Position numbers and translations under genes: made by a program
Origin: Daphnia carinata
Taxonomy: Eukaryota > Arthropoda > Branchiopoda > Diplostraca > Daphniidae
Length of the DNA stretch: 64,000 nt
Reading direction: 5' to 3'
Assembly: GCF_022539665.2 (NCBI RefSeq)
Contig: NC_081331.1
Location: 13,610,638 to 13,674,637 of the forward strand
In this document: piece after piece, positions 1 to 25,561 of the stretch
Layout of the letters: each line of letters opens with the position of its first letter
Numbering within the stretch: the stretch's first letter is position 1
The notes under the pieces: generated by a model
What the model was told of the DNA's origin: nothing
The model's input: only the letters and a program-made list of their open reading frames with translations
The model's database searches: none

Positions 1-2504
1 TGTTAGAAACGAGATGGAAGTGGTGTAGTATGTGCACAGGCGGATACAAGCAAGCAGAAGGGGAGGGACCTAACGTTCGTGCGTCAGTATGACGTCAGAG
101 ACACAGCCTCAGATTTCATTGGTGGAAATCGTCTATCAGCAGCAGAAGCGGAGCTTGTTTTGTCTCTCTCTCGCTCTTCGCGTTCCATGCCCATTCTTTC
201 CTGAGTTCCTTCTACTTCTCCTTCTGGCTCCAGCTCGCCTACCTTATTTTTTTTTTTTTCTTTCTTTCTTATGAGTATGTGTACGTGTGTTTGGAAATCG
301 AAAAAAAAAAAAAAAATAGCAGCAGAGAGGAAATATGAGGAGCGTATAAACTGAGCCGCTTAACCATCACGCTACCAGTCACTTGGCCGTCGGCTGTGTG
401 TCGTTCTCCGGCGAGATGTAATAGGCCAAAGCTTGTGTCGATATGTACGTAACCATGCTTAATCCAATCTCTTCTCAGAATCCGCCTCCCTCATCACTCT
501 TTTATCTACACGTTCTGACTGCTGCCTCCTTCCCCGTTGCTCACTCGACACTCAATCCATCGCTCCGTTGCCATTCGGCCTCCTATTTCCAAATCCGCAT
601 TTTCTTCTGCCTCGTCCTTTTTTTTTTTTTCCCTGTGTATATGGAGACGATTACGAGAAGCTCCGAGCGTAGGCAGATAACAGCGTTAGTTGAAAGGTGT
701 TTTCAATTTATTCGCTTTTTCAGCTCGAATCGTTCCGATGTCATATACAAACAGCCGGCGTAGTGAAAAAGCGCACACAATTTTTGAGTGTCGGTAACCC
801 GAAGCGGAAACGGAGGGAGACCTAAGAGTTCTCGTGGATGAAACTAGTTCCTCGTGTTGTTAGTTGTTCCTGCTCTTGCTGTTGGCAGGAGTTTTTTTTT
901 TTTTTTTTTTTATCCCCAACCCACACGAAGCTCTCAATCCCTCCTGGACACTGATACTTTATTTGATTTTGTTTTGGGTACGTTTTTGTACGTTGGTTAG
1001 GTTCTCCTTTCGGTTTGCCTCTCCCCACTTCTCTTCCTCTTTCGTCCGTGTATTTCCCCGCTATTGATCGAAACGAAGCCAAGAGGTGTACCGCTACGCC
1101 AAGTAGAGGAGAGTGTGTTGATATACACGGCCACCACCGTCACTGTGTTACACAGACCAGGCTGTATACTTATACGGCGAGTTGCTTACGAGTCAACAGC
1201 GTCTCAACGAGAGCCATCAATACTCCATTGGTCTTTTCAGCGATCCCATCGGCGCCTAGATCCGGTCCGATTTGTCTGCTGCAGAACCTTGCACACACAC
1301 AAAAAAAAATTGATGTTGCATAACCCCTTCTTTTGCGGCCCGAATGACTAAGCGAAACCCAACCAAAAACCGGTATTCAATACTACTCGCTTTCGGCTTT
1401 AACTCCGTCTCTTTTTTTTTTTTTTTTTCTCTTTCTGTTTGGGTTGGAACGATCAACCCTTTTCAGCTTGAAGTCTTTTAAAGGGAAAACATGGGGACCT
1501 CGTTTCGACCTCGTGATGTACCCAATTCATTCAGCGGAATTGGCAAACGATCGTAGTTCATTGATTTTGAGTATTCTCGAGTTTGATATTGCGTGTCATT
1601 CTTTCCGCTTACGCAAATCATTAAAGGATCAAGAACAACAACAACAACAAAAAAACAAAATGTTCTGATAGTTTCGTTGGCTGTCGTTATTTCTCTATTC
1701 TTTTTTCGTTGTCTACGTCGGATTGGTATGGCGGGAGTGCAGCTAACTATATAGAGCTGGTGTTGTAGGAGCTGCTGCGGAGCTACTATGGAACACATAA
1801 CGCAGAGAGCGCAGGGTAGGAAACGAGAGTAGGGCGAGACACAAGCTCTACTATAGCTCTCTCAGTTGGCAGCACCCTCAGTCGTTCGCCATCCATCCGC
1901 CAGTGTGGAGGGCGCTCAACGAACGTGACAAAAACAAAACAAAAAAAGAAAATCAAAAAAGAAATATATATATATATATATGTAAGGGACGCTCGCGGCG
2001 TTCAACCCAGCAGCTCGCCGAGTGTGTTTCGTACTGTCAGTCTCATCGTGCGTGATGTCGCTGTGTGCTTCAGCCGCGATTTTTTGGATGAAGCTCAAGT
2101 TAAACATGTTAAGCGTGTCGTCGACAAATTGGCGTGTCCATGGTGCAATCGGCCAGTAGACAGTGGAATCCGCCTGTCTGCTCGTACACGGTGGAGGGGC
2201 TTGATTGGCCCCCGTTCGTTCGCTTTTCAGTGTCTCGTTCGTTCGAATATAGTGTCGCTTATTGTCAAGCCTTATTACGGCTAGACGGAAGGAGAGGATA
2301 TACAAAGCACATAATGCCGTGTGACCAGATTACTGGTTCGCCGTCAAATGCTTGCGTCCCCTGTCAATTTGTGGATCGCGCTCCAATGGTTTATCACCAA
2401 TACCGCAATGGCGGTGGCTGAGAGCTGACTGCTACACCCTCGATTTTACGTTGATTTACTTCTGCCCGCACTTCAGCCATCCCCTCTCATCAGAAGCCTA
2501 TTCT

Positions 2505-2541
<37 letters not shown>

Positions 2542-2627
2542 AATCCACCAATCGGAAAACTCTTTGTTTCAAGCATCGTCAATAGTCGTCGTTAATTGCT
2601 TGGCGAAGTGATCACGCATTTAATACT
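1..2627 (+). other. 5' UTR / promoter-side non-coding DNA of the PDE4 gene
   Basis: No convincing coding exon is seen on either strand. The stretch has many homopolymer T/A runs and short CT-rich tracts, and the open frames in it are low-complexity. It probably holds the 5' UTR and promoter of the PDE4 isoform that starts at 2628, or intron sequence of a longer isoform whose first exons lie before the window. An in-frame TAG at 2583-2585 closes the reading frame upstream of the start codon. Confidence 0.5.
2508..2539. repeat. (CT)n microsatellite
   Basis: Pure CT dinucleotide run about 90 bp upstream of the PDE4 start codon, in the likely 5' UTR or core promoter. CT/GA tracts can bind GAGA-type factors in arthropods, but that role is only a possibility here. 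Confidence 0.9.
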
Positions 2628-15392
<12,765 letters not shown>

Positions 15393-17553
15393 ATAGCTTG
15401 AACCGTTGAGTTCTATTCGTCTCCAGGTATCGCTTCTCTTTCTAACGTTTACTGCTAACACGTACACACCCCAACAAACAGAAAACAAAGCAAAAACAAA
15501 CAAAAAAAAAAAAAACATAAAAAAAATAATAAAAATAAAAAAAAATAAAAAATAAAATAAAAAATATATATACATATATATAATAACAACAATAAATAAA
15601 AAAAAGATACACGAAAAAAAACAAAACAAAGGAAACAAAACAAGTAAACCAAAGACAAAAAAGAAAAAAAAATCTACATGGAATTTCCTTGTGGCCATGA
15701 GGAAACCCGCAAGTGGGATCACAATTGGATGGCGTTCTAAATCATCCATACGTTTAACACTCACGTGGAAATTCATCATCAGTTCTATACAAATATCATG
15801 TTATTGTACAACCACCTTCCGGAATGTCGGGGTAGAGCAGACTCTGCTGCTGTGGGTCATTCGACTTTCGACCACATCTTCGTACGCTTAAAAAACTCAA
15901 GTGATGGCGTTTCTTCTTTTAAGATACTATTGCTGACTTTATATTATATTGACTGTATTTTTAAAGTGAAATCAATTCATCAAAAGTGTTTCCCTATTTG
16001 TAGAGCGAGGAGACAGACGAGAGAGAGAGAAAAAGATCCTTATTATTCCTGTGCATTAGTTTTTGATTAACAGCGTCGGTACGAATTGTTTCGCTATTGA
16101 TTGGGTTTAACTCGAAATGATTTTTTAATATTTATCTTAAGTTAGAAAGAATTCAAAATCAAATGAAATTATTAGTGACCTATACAGTTTATAATCTATC
16201 CACACTCTCTCCTACCCTTGTCCTCACAAAAAGGCAGCTGGTACTGTTCGACCTGGGAAAAGAGGGGATTATTAAAAGGCATTTAAAAACATTTCTCGTA
16301 GTAAAACCGACAGACAAAACAAATGTCTCAATGCTATTCACATTACACAGTGCTTATACCCGTTGCAAACTCTCCTTTTGTGTGCGAGAGGAATTAGAAA
16401 ATGGGGTGCCAATAATTGAAAGACGGCTAGATACATCGGTCCTTATCTCATTTCGATATACCCTCTGAGCAATTATCATCGGCCGTTGCCAAAATTTGAC
16501 GTTACATTTAAAAACCCAGTTGTTATTCAACACAATTTTTGTTATAACTGTTTGTTTTTGTTTCTTCTGGTTATCAAATTTCCCCCCTCACGACGATGCA
16601 GCTTTACACCATCCTGCCACGATACACGTATGTGTACTATGCTATACCGTACGCAAGATTTGGATTTTTCAGGTCCCATTTTTTTGTGAGGTTTTTTTTT
16701 TTTTTAAATTTGTTTCTGTATTCTCGTAATAAAACAAGTGGATATTTTGTACAGTGTATGCACAGCTGAGGTTGCCTGTTGGTGGGCAACAAGAAATTGA
16801 TGTTATTCTCTGTCAGTTCTGTTCATCTGGTATTTAGCCATGATGTAGTATAGGTATTTCACATGTATCAGCCATTAGGTTTTTGATGACAAGAAAAAAG
16901 CCCTCTCTGCCATGCAAAAGTAAATTGGTTATCGAGAGAAAATTCATGCACTCACATATGAACTGTACGTTCGTGTACATTATTATTATTATACACACTA
17001 TTATAATGTCATCAATCTATAGTTTCGTGTATATATTACGGTATTGCGATTGTATCATACAAGGTTCTTTGTGCCGTTGTAAATGCTGGTTGTGTACTTG
17101 TCTGTAAAAGTGTATAATCTACATCAGTTTATCACCTCAAACCATAACAAAGGTTTCTATCACTAGTAAAGTTCTCCTACCCTTCATACCAGATCCCCCA
17201 AATTCAGCGAGTTATTGGCATATGGACAATATGAGTTTTTGCATAGTTTCCGTTTGATCTTCCTTTCAATTGTACCACCGTTAGTTTACAATTTCAAAAC
17301 CAAAACAAGTTCCATCTTTTGCACATTTTTCAGCTCGTTTCCAAAATCAACAAAAAGAACAGAAAGAACAAACAGAAAGAACAAACAGACAAACGTGAAA
17401 CGTGCATGTAAGCTCTGTTATAACCTATCTACCACGAGATATCATAAAAGGTTGACTTGTATATTTAAGTGATACCTTTCTCAAATACACACACGTGAAG
17501 AGGTGCACGTATTCTGCTTACTCTGGGTATAAGGCAAGTCGAAAACTACGGAA
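15393..17553 (+). other. PDE4 3' UTR and downstream non-coding DNA
   Basis: Non-coding after the PDE4 stop codon, beginning with an A-rich segment at about 15478-15670. A consensus AATAAA lies at 16729-16734, followed by a GT-rich stretch, giving a possible 3' UTR of about 1.35 kb. No gene is seen between that site and the repeat block. Confidence 0.55.
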
Positions 17554-17912
17554 GACTTATTTTTTTGGGCTTATTTTCTCGGGCTTAAAATTTCTATCAC
17601 TCCTCTTTCCCAGTCACTAGAATTAGTTCAATCTCATAGAATATACTCAGAATGCATTGTTGATTCGGGGAAACTTGTTCTTTTTTTCATTAAGTCAATC
17701 GTTTTCGAAATACAGCGAATATTTGACGACGATAGCGCGCCAGTACACTATGGCGCAAAAAGTGTCGCTAACAGCACTTTGTTTTCGTTTACTTTTTAAA
17801 CGGCTGGTTTAAGGTGAAAACCAATAGCTGAATCGAAATCAGCGTTCAATTTTCATTATATTGTGGGAGTTTCGTCGAATTCCAAGACATGTCCTTTTTG
17901 GCCGATTTTGAC

Positions 17913-17944
17913 AAAAGTGGGAAGGCTATAGCCTTCCCACTTTT
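17913..17944. repeat. Perfect 32-bp palindrome
   Basis: Centred on GGCTATAGCC with arms AAAAGTGGGAA / TTCCCACTTTT. All 32 bases are self-complementary. An imperfect relative occurs at about 18311-18337. It could form a cruciform or RNA hairpin. Confidence 0.9.
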
Positions 17945-17980
17945 TCATTTTTGGCCAAATTTCAAATTTGACTAAAAATA

Positions 17981-18273
17981 TATGATTTCGAATCAAAATT
18001 AAATGCTGATAACAGAAATCAACTTTATTTTTTAATTGGCTTTATAGTTTTTAAATTAAACGTCAAAAACACAAAGCCGGGCTAATTTTGTCGGGCTTAA
18101 AATTTGTAACTGTAAAAACTGTCATTCATTAGAATTGGTTGAAAGTCACAGGATATAGTCAAAATTTAATGCTAATTACTGTAAAATTGTAATTTTTTTC
18201 ATTAAGTCGATCGTTTTTTGAATACCGACTATTTCTACTGTATAGCGCAAGCGCTATAGCGCACTGGCCCGCT
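17981..18273 (+). repeat. ~295-bp repeat unit, copy 1
   Basis: Begins TATGATTTCGAATCAAAATT and ends GCGCACTGGCCCGCT. It aligns almost base for base with 18863-19155, offset exactly 882 bp, with only scattered substitutions. It includes the block TTTTTTTCATTAAGTCGATC and a small palindrome around GCGCAAGCGC. Confidence 0.85.
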
Positions 18274-18862
18274 GTTATTTTTATCGGAATCTAAGAGTTT
18301 TCAATTTTGACAAAAGTGGGAAAAGCCTTCCACTTTTTCACAGCCTAAATTTATCGAAATCAAGATTCCCGAAATTGAACGAGAATCAGTCTGTTTGTTT
18401 TTACTTTTAAAATAAACGGAAAATTTGCTGGCGCGCCAGCATCGCGTTTGGCGCAAATATTTTTCCTTGCATCAGCATTTGTGTCGAATATTCGGTGTAT
18501 TTAAAAAAAGATTAATTTGACGCAAAAACAAACCACTTTATTGAAATCACCGTTCAATTTTGCTTGTTCTGTGTTATTTTTATCGGAATCTAAGAGTTTT
18601 CATTTTTTGATTTTTTATAGATATAGATTTTGACAAAAGTTTTTGGGTAGTTATTGAATAAATTGTCAAAAACAACAAACTCAAATATGTGCGCCACCAA
18701 CATTTTGCTTCCGTTTATTTAAAAAACAGTTAGTTTGAGGAGAAAACAAACCACTTTATCGAAATCAGTGTTTAATTTTGAATGTTCTGTGTGATTTTTA
18801 TCGCATTCTAAGAGTTTTCATTTTTTCATTTTGTTTAAACTTTTTCACAAATTTAAAATTTC

Positions 18863-19155
18863 CATGATTTCGATTCAGAATTAAATGCGGATAACGGAAA
18901 TCAACTTTATTTTTTAATTGGCTTTATAGTTTTTAGATTAAACGTCAAAAACACAAAGCCGGGCTAATTTTGTCAGGCTTAAAATTTGTAACTGTAAAAA
19001 CTGCCATTCATTAGAATTGGTTGAAAATCACAGGATATAGTCAAAATTTAATGCTGATTACTATGAAATTGTAATTTTTTTCATTAAGTCGATCGTCTTT
19101 TGAATACCGAATATTTCTACTGTATAGCGCTAGCGATATAGCGCACTGGCCCGCT
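18863..19155 (+). repeat. ~295-bp repeat unit, copy 2
   Basis: Second copy of the unit at 17981-18273 in direct orientation. A more diverged relative is recognisable at about 17575-17760, sharing the CATTAAGTC.ATCGTTTT segment. Between the main copies a second motif (TTTATCGGAATCTAAGAGTT and variants) recurs near 18270, 18575, 18795 and 19755. Confidence 0.85.
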
Positions 19156-20060
19156 AGCATTGTGTCGAATATTCGGTGTATTTAAAAAACGATTAAACGC
19201 ATTTTAAAAACAAACGACAAAAATTGTTTTTACGAAATCTTATAGCTTTTCAATAAACGGAAAAAACGGGTGATAAGTGCTGGCGCGCCAGCAGCGCGTT
19301 GATTCCATTTATTACGAAAATGGCTGGTTTGACGGGAAAACAAATATTTTTCCTGAAATCAGCGTTTTATTTTAGGTTCATTTAAATCAAATTTAATGTC
19401 AAAATTATAAGATTGAATTTTTGCCATACTCAAAAATAAGCCCCACAAAATAAGCCCCACAAAATAAGCCCGACGAAATAAGTCCGACTTTTTCGCCCAG
19501 TTAATTTTTTTCAGAAACATTTAGATGTAGCTATGAAAATGCATGATGTTCATTTTAAATTAAGTGAAAATCACTAACGTGCAGTCTTGTATTTTGATAG
19601 GGCTTGTAGTTGTTGAATAAATCGTAAAAAACAACAAACCCAAATACGGGCGCTACCAGCAGTTTGTTTCCGATTATTGAAAAATCAGTTCGTTTGACGA
19701 GAAAACGAGCCACTTTATTGAAATCTGCGGTTAATTTTGGTTATTCTGTATGATTTTTTGGGATTCTAAAAACACATGACTTTTTCATTTTTTCAAATCC
19801 GGACTTTGGCCAAAAACACATGATTCCTACTCAGAATTGAACGAGGATCACGAAAATCAATATTGTTTTCATGTGAAGCTTGTATTTTTCGAGGTAGGAC
19901 TTTGAAAAGAGAAAACGTTGTGTTCAATAAGGCCATTATTTTTTCAAAACAGCTGGGCTTCCGATGATTCTCGTGTAATTCATAATAAATATCAAATCGA
20001 ATTCGGAAATATGTAATAACAAAAAAAGTTAAAATAAAAACACACAAAAAAAAGTAGACA

Positions 20061-23000
20061 TTACAATGAACAAGGGGTTTTGGAAGTACAAATCTTATTG
20101 GCAGACGGGTTATCCGTACGTCTAGTGATTACTCGAGCTTCTAGAGCGGAATAAACTTCATCCAAATTTTTCTCGGCCCAGCGAATGTTCGATCGAATGC
20201 CGTCTAAAATGTCTTCTATGACGGAGTGATCTAGTTTGTTGTCTTTGTTTTGCAATTCGGATAGCAACTGAGACATCTAAAAAGGGTAAGATTAAATACG
20301 TTGTTTTGATTGAGCCTTGGGTTCCGGAAAAGCCACTAAGAAGAATTATGTTGGTACCTCATTTAAGTCTTCCGTGTTGCTTAAATGTTTCGCTGCCGAG
20401 GCTAGAAGCTTCAAGGTATCCCCAGGTCTTTTAAAACTTTTTCCAAATAACAGAAAAATTCCATGAAACATATTAGTTATCTGTTTTGTGCACCTGGCAT
20501 AAGATTTTGTTCATACTGTCGTTCTAGGCTCTCCCAATTATTCTTGATGAAATTAAGCACCATCGAACGAGCTGCCGGATTTTCAGCCATTTTTTCAATT
20601 GTTTTATACGTTTCATGTGGATTCTGATCGATCGTGGGAGAGAAAACGCGAGCTAGAAGTTGTTTCAGCTGGCTACGATGTGGAGTGCAAGTCATGGCAG
20701 ACAATATTTTGGTCCGTTGGGAAGACGAAATATCGCGTAGACTTGCCCGCCAGGCCCATTCCCACTCTTCTTTCCCAGCATGTCGCATTACTACGCACCA
20801 GTTGCGCTCCAGATTTTCAAACATCGCTCTTTTAGTGATATCGCGTTATGACAAGAGTTGGATGGATTAGTAAAAATTTAATCGTACTTTTTTTCTCCTG
20901 GAGTAATTGTGCCAGCCATTTGAGCTTGGAAGAGACGTAAAACTTGATCTACGCATACACCGTCACTCCAGTTAGGGCAGTCGATTCCGTCCAAAGGATC
21001 GGACGCATCAAGTCGTACCAGATTATCGTATTCGTCCGATTCATCTTTATCCGTTTTCTCATATTTAAATCTTCTTGTGTATTCCTGTAAAAAAATAGAA
21101 GTCGTATGAATTTAAACATGATTGCCTGACTCCATAACAAACCTCGAAGAGCTGATAGAGCGACTCATTCTGTCTTGAACGTTCCTTCATCCATTGCAAG
21201 TGAAACTGGCTCGTAGAACGAACAAACTCGTCATTCACCAAAGACAAATACTCGATGAGGTCCAAAACTGTTTCGTACTCCACTAGTCCGGCTACGGCCA
21301 GCGTGAAAGCATCGTCGATCAGTTGAGCCCGAGAAACTTTCGGAATAGCAGTGTGATTCACCATCAGCTGATTAGACAAGAGACGCCAATTGGATTTGTC
21401 GTATAAGACACGAATGTAACTTGATGATTGGCCGTTTATGAAAATCCAGCTATTTTCCGCATCCTCAGTTGACTGATGTCTCGATAAAGGTGGGAAATAG
21501 GGGATCTCCAACGTCGGACGGTCTGGTGTAAGCCAAAGTCTCGGGAAAGTTCCACTTTGACTAAAATCTGGCCGTTTAGCATCCGTCATGGCGAGGGGGA
21601 TCCACCACAATGGGGTATCATGTGAAGAATAGTTATAAGACATGGGAAAGGGCTCCTGAGAAAGTCTGATCCGGCCACCGCCAGTCATGGAACAACGAAC
21701 GATCGGATAGGATGGCTGTGCAGTCCACGAGTTCATTATCTTTGTTACGTTCATTGTCCGGCCAAATTCACGATCTTGGTGAAGTTCTTCATCCAAAATC
21801 TCCATAAAACGTTGACTGTTGACACTCTGAAATTGGCTAGGAAATGCAGTCCGGATGAGAATAATGATAATATAAAAGAAAACTAAATTACAGTCAATAC
21901 TGACAAACGTTCCATGTACGTAGCGACTGCATTCTTGAAAGTCTCCCGTCCAACAAAGTTGCGTAACATCAGCAATAAACCATTTCCTGGTCACGCAAGG
22001 AAAGATAACACTTTGCTACAGTTTACAATTTAGATGTTTCATAAATTCCTGCCATATAAATACCTTTACTATAACTGATGGCATCAAACATTCTTTCGGC
22101 GTCGTCAGGAGTTTCCACCTGTCTGACAACGGTAAGAGGTTTCACGTGCTGTTCTTCATATTTCATCGCAGTCCGAATGGCTTTCAATTGCGAGGCTTCC
22201 TGACGAAATGTATCGTTTGGCATGGCCTGAATTCGACACAATAAAAAGTGTCAAACAAGAAAATTAAAAGGAATTCTTTTTGTTAGTTTCGGCAATAAAA
22301 AGCCATGTTGATTACGCACATAATGGATTAGGTCGACTTCTAAAAAACTCGAGAACCCTTCGTTGAACCAAATGTCACTCCACCAATCACTCGTCACCAA
22401 GTTACCGAAGAACTGATGCCCCAATTCATGTGCCATAATTTGAGTACGATAGAAGCGATCATCTTCACTATCTGTTTCCTCATTATGGTAAAGCTTATCG
22501 TCACTAGTTAAAAAAAAAAGAAGAAATTAAGTTTCTCTCAAATGATTGCCTTCGAAATGTATACCGGAATAAGATGAGACCCCAATTTTCCATGGCCTCA
22601 AAATGAAGGTTGATCGGAGCGGTTATGAAATCCAGTTTTGGTAACGAGAATGGTTGGTTCACGTATGTTTCCATATAGTGCAACATTTTAGGAGTGACCT
22701 CCATAATATGTTTGAAGTATGGAAGCTGTTCAGGGCGTCCCCAGTAGCGCAATTTTACAGTCCGCTCCCCGACCTGATAGACCTGTTCCAAATGCTGATA
22801 GTCGGTTACAAACATGGCCAGTAAATAGGTGGGCATCAACGGTGATCTGGAAAATCTGGTCCACATCCAGTCCCGTGTGGTTCTCCTTGTAGCAAAATTT
22901 AAAACCAAAATTACTACAACCGCTTTACCGTTAGGGTAATGAATTGTAAACAAGGTATATGCAAATAAAGTGAGGCATTCTCGGTAATTTTGCGTAACAT

Positions 23001-23783
23001 AGGACATACGATAAGCTGTGCAACTTACATAGGAACAGTGGCTATTTCAGGCATGTTGGCCAGAGCAGTCATGGCTTTGTTGTGACCAATAATAATATCA
23101 AACGTTGATTTGAAGCCAGGCTCGTCCAAACAAGGTAACACTTTGCGTGCTTCCGTCGCTTGCATCTGCGTTCCACCAAACCAACTGAAACAAAATCAGA
23201 GTTAAACGTGCAATACGTGTAAACGGAATGCAAAATCAATATACCCTTCGTGGCAACAAGAATTGTCATCTGTCTTATAGTTTATCCTGTAAAATCCTTT
23301 ACTTTCATCTCTTACTTTGGCCATGTAAAGTAGACCGATACGGTATCTCAATCCTTTTTTCAAGCTTTGTTTGAGAATGATACTAAATTGTTGCCTTTCT
23401 GGATCTTCCTGAAAGCTCTGGAAGACACGAGAAACTGATACGAAAAGGCCGGAGAAACAAAGATCCTCTAATTGAACGAATCGGTCTTCGGAAAAATTGC
23501 TTGTTGTTTCGTTGTTGACGCCTAGAACTTGTTCTACACTCACGTCGAGAATGGTAATATCGACACCGTGTAACGTTACCACATTGGTGGAGGTTGTTGG
23601 CTCTATGTCGATGAAAACATGCCCGCACAATCGCGGACTGCCTCCGCTAATGATCGGCAGCAAAACCAGGTCATAATGATGAGGTCGCAGAGCCGAACCG
23701 ATTCTTTGTCCATCGTTGAAGTTGACCAATAAAATTAGAACTAAGGTGAATAAAAAATGCATTCTCCCAGTTGGGTGTGCCAT
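20061..23783 (-). CDS. Secreted M1-family zinc aminopeptidase (aminopeptidase N / glutamyl aminopeptidase-like)
   Basis: Removes N-terminal amino acids from peptides, probably outside the cell. Exons from the start: 23783-23245, 23184-23029, 22885-22565, 22503-22320, 22226-22064, 21986-21901, 21826-21143, 21084-20888, 20828-20494, 20401-20358, 20276-20061, joining to 974 aa. The N-terminus has a hydrophobic signal segment (FLFTLVLILLVNF), then the typical RIGSALRPHHYDLVLLP opening. Zinc site: HELGH at 364-368 and Glu387 in WFNEGF (HEXXH-X18-E). Catalytic Tyr452 lies in ISYSKG. The exopeptidase motif reads EAMEN (328-332), where GAMEN is usual. A ~590-residue C-terminal ERAP-like helical part follows. 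There is no clear C-terminal GPI signal or second membrane segment, so it may be free and secreted. The 44-nt exon at 20401-20358 is forced by phase and is the weakest part. Family call is very sure. Confidence 0.9.
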
Positions 23784-25561
23784 GCTCCAATATCTACAGA
23801 AATTAGTTAGAGACCTAAGCTATTGGTTTAAAATTTAAATAGCTTATGTAAATAGCAAGGAGACGTATTTTCCAGAGCACGCTGTTCAACGGCTCAGAGG
23901 TGACTGAAGAGACCCAGCTTTGATGGCACCAATATCAAATACGCACGAAATAAGAAATAAAAAATAGAAGAGAAAAGCCTTGACCGGCGGTCTTCAAACC
24001 TGTTTTCCACCTAGAATTTGTACTCAACAAGTAAACGCATTAAGTAGTTGCGTACAAAATTTAAAAAAATGGAAATACAATTCGTGAATGCAAGTTAACT
24101 GTAGGCGATTTCACATCGTGCTATTTCCTATTTTCTACCTGTACTGAAGCGTACTCAATTTGCCCGTGCATGATGACTAACCTTGAACTAACACTTTGTT
24201 CTATGTAAACACTTTGTACTTGATAAAAAAAAAAGAGAGCAATATACCTCCATGGTTGCTGAAATTTGTTTTTGGATGGGAACTTGGCCGCCACTTCAGG
24301 AGTTAGTCTGGATTAATAAAAAGAAGAAAATATAAACAAAGTAAAAATTGCTGAAAACCTGTTTTGAATGAGAGACATCGCCCAAAGTAATCGAAACTCA
24401 GGGAAGAAAAATGGAAAATAATTCCATGTACTTGACTCAACTGTTTCGTTGTACCCGGAAACCAGTAACAAAAATTATCCATTCGTGAAAGGCTGTCGAA
24501 ATAGAGCATTCGTGATCGATGCATAAGAATGATACGCACACCAATAATTTGTTCTTCTGTTGGCACGTTTCTCCAAGAATGTCCTTTAACTGCTTTTCAC
24601 TAAACGTTTTAATTTCCACAAACCAGCTGCTTATTTCGAATTCCTAATTACGTTTATCCATCATAGTCAATAAGTAGTTCATTTTTTATGAAAAAAAAAG
24701 TAGTGAAGGATTCTATCTGATGCGTGTCAGCACGGCGTTACAATTGCTCAACATCTATTTTTTATGGATCAATTTCGAACTGATATTCACAAACAAAAAA
24801 TTAATGAAAACAGAATATATATACCTAGGGGGACGTAACGTAAAAGCATCCGTTTTGCTACGATAAAGAGCTTTTTTCTAGTTTGCCAAAACGACTTATT
24901 TTCAAAATGATGCATCGTGCAGACATTTACCTTTTCTGCCGCAAGGATTGGGAACAATTTCAACGCCCCATCCCCTCCCCCGCCCTCGCTTTTTTTTTTT
25001 TTACAGTTTAACCCTTGCTGCCATCTGCTAACAACTAGCCCGGAAGCATTCATCTCTCGATCCTGACGAGGTCTACTTGCCATCAGTCGTCTGTCAGCTT
25101 TGATTTGGCTTTCGGGTACAAGGTATCTCGAGATCGTCAAAAACCCTCAGTAACACCTGGTACATACCTCAACTACACCAACCACTGTTGGTAACGGTAA
25201 TTTCTGGAAGGATTCCCGTTCGTCCAGATTCTCAGGTAAGCCCGAAGTAAGGTCAAACTCGTTGATTCGCTGATTAACGACCCAAAAGACATGCATAGCA
25301 AGGTACAACTAAATCCCAGCCCTGTAGAATTGCCAGCTATTAGCATATGTTAGTAAACTTCCACTTTCCCACGAAATGTCATGTTTCATCTAGCTTAGCA
25401 AACCTTATGAATAAAGAGTATGTAGAAGTTAGAATAGTACTTTACCTATCTGTTTCTCGTTGTAAATCTCAGATCTGTCACTTTTAACATCCACGTTTGC
25501 ACTCTGAACTTTCTAACGGCACATCGTCTTGTCTTACGTCAACACAGTCGTGAGGACAAGA
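23784..25561. other. Divergent intergenic region, aminopeptidase / aquaglyceroporin 1
   Basis: 1.78 kb between two genes transcribed away from each other, so it should hold both promoters and any 5' UTR exons. I see no convincing coding exon. The minus-strand frame at 24303-24566 has no family resemblance. An in-frame TAA at 25514-25516 closes the aquaporin frame upstream. Confidence 0.5.

Larger units (their letters stand above)
17554..19484. mobile_element. Putative non-autonomous transposon or composite repeat with imperfect terminal inverted repeats
   Basis: The left end starts GACTTATTT and continues with GGGCTTATTTT and CGGGCTTA. The reverse complement of the right end (19484 inward) starts GACTTATTT, then CGGGCTTATTTT and GGGGCTTA, so about 28 of 34 bases match. 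There is no ORF of transposase size inside. Two internal copies of a ~295-bp unit, shared palindromes and unusual AT content set it apart from its neighbours. Related sequence continues to about 19800, so the true edges are uncertain. It could instead be a satellite array. Confidence 0.5.
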
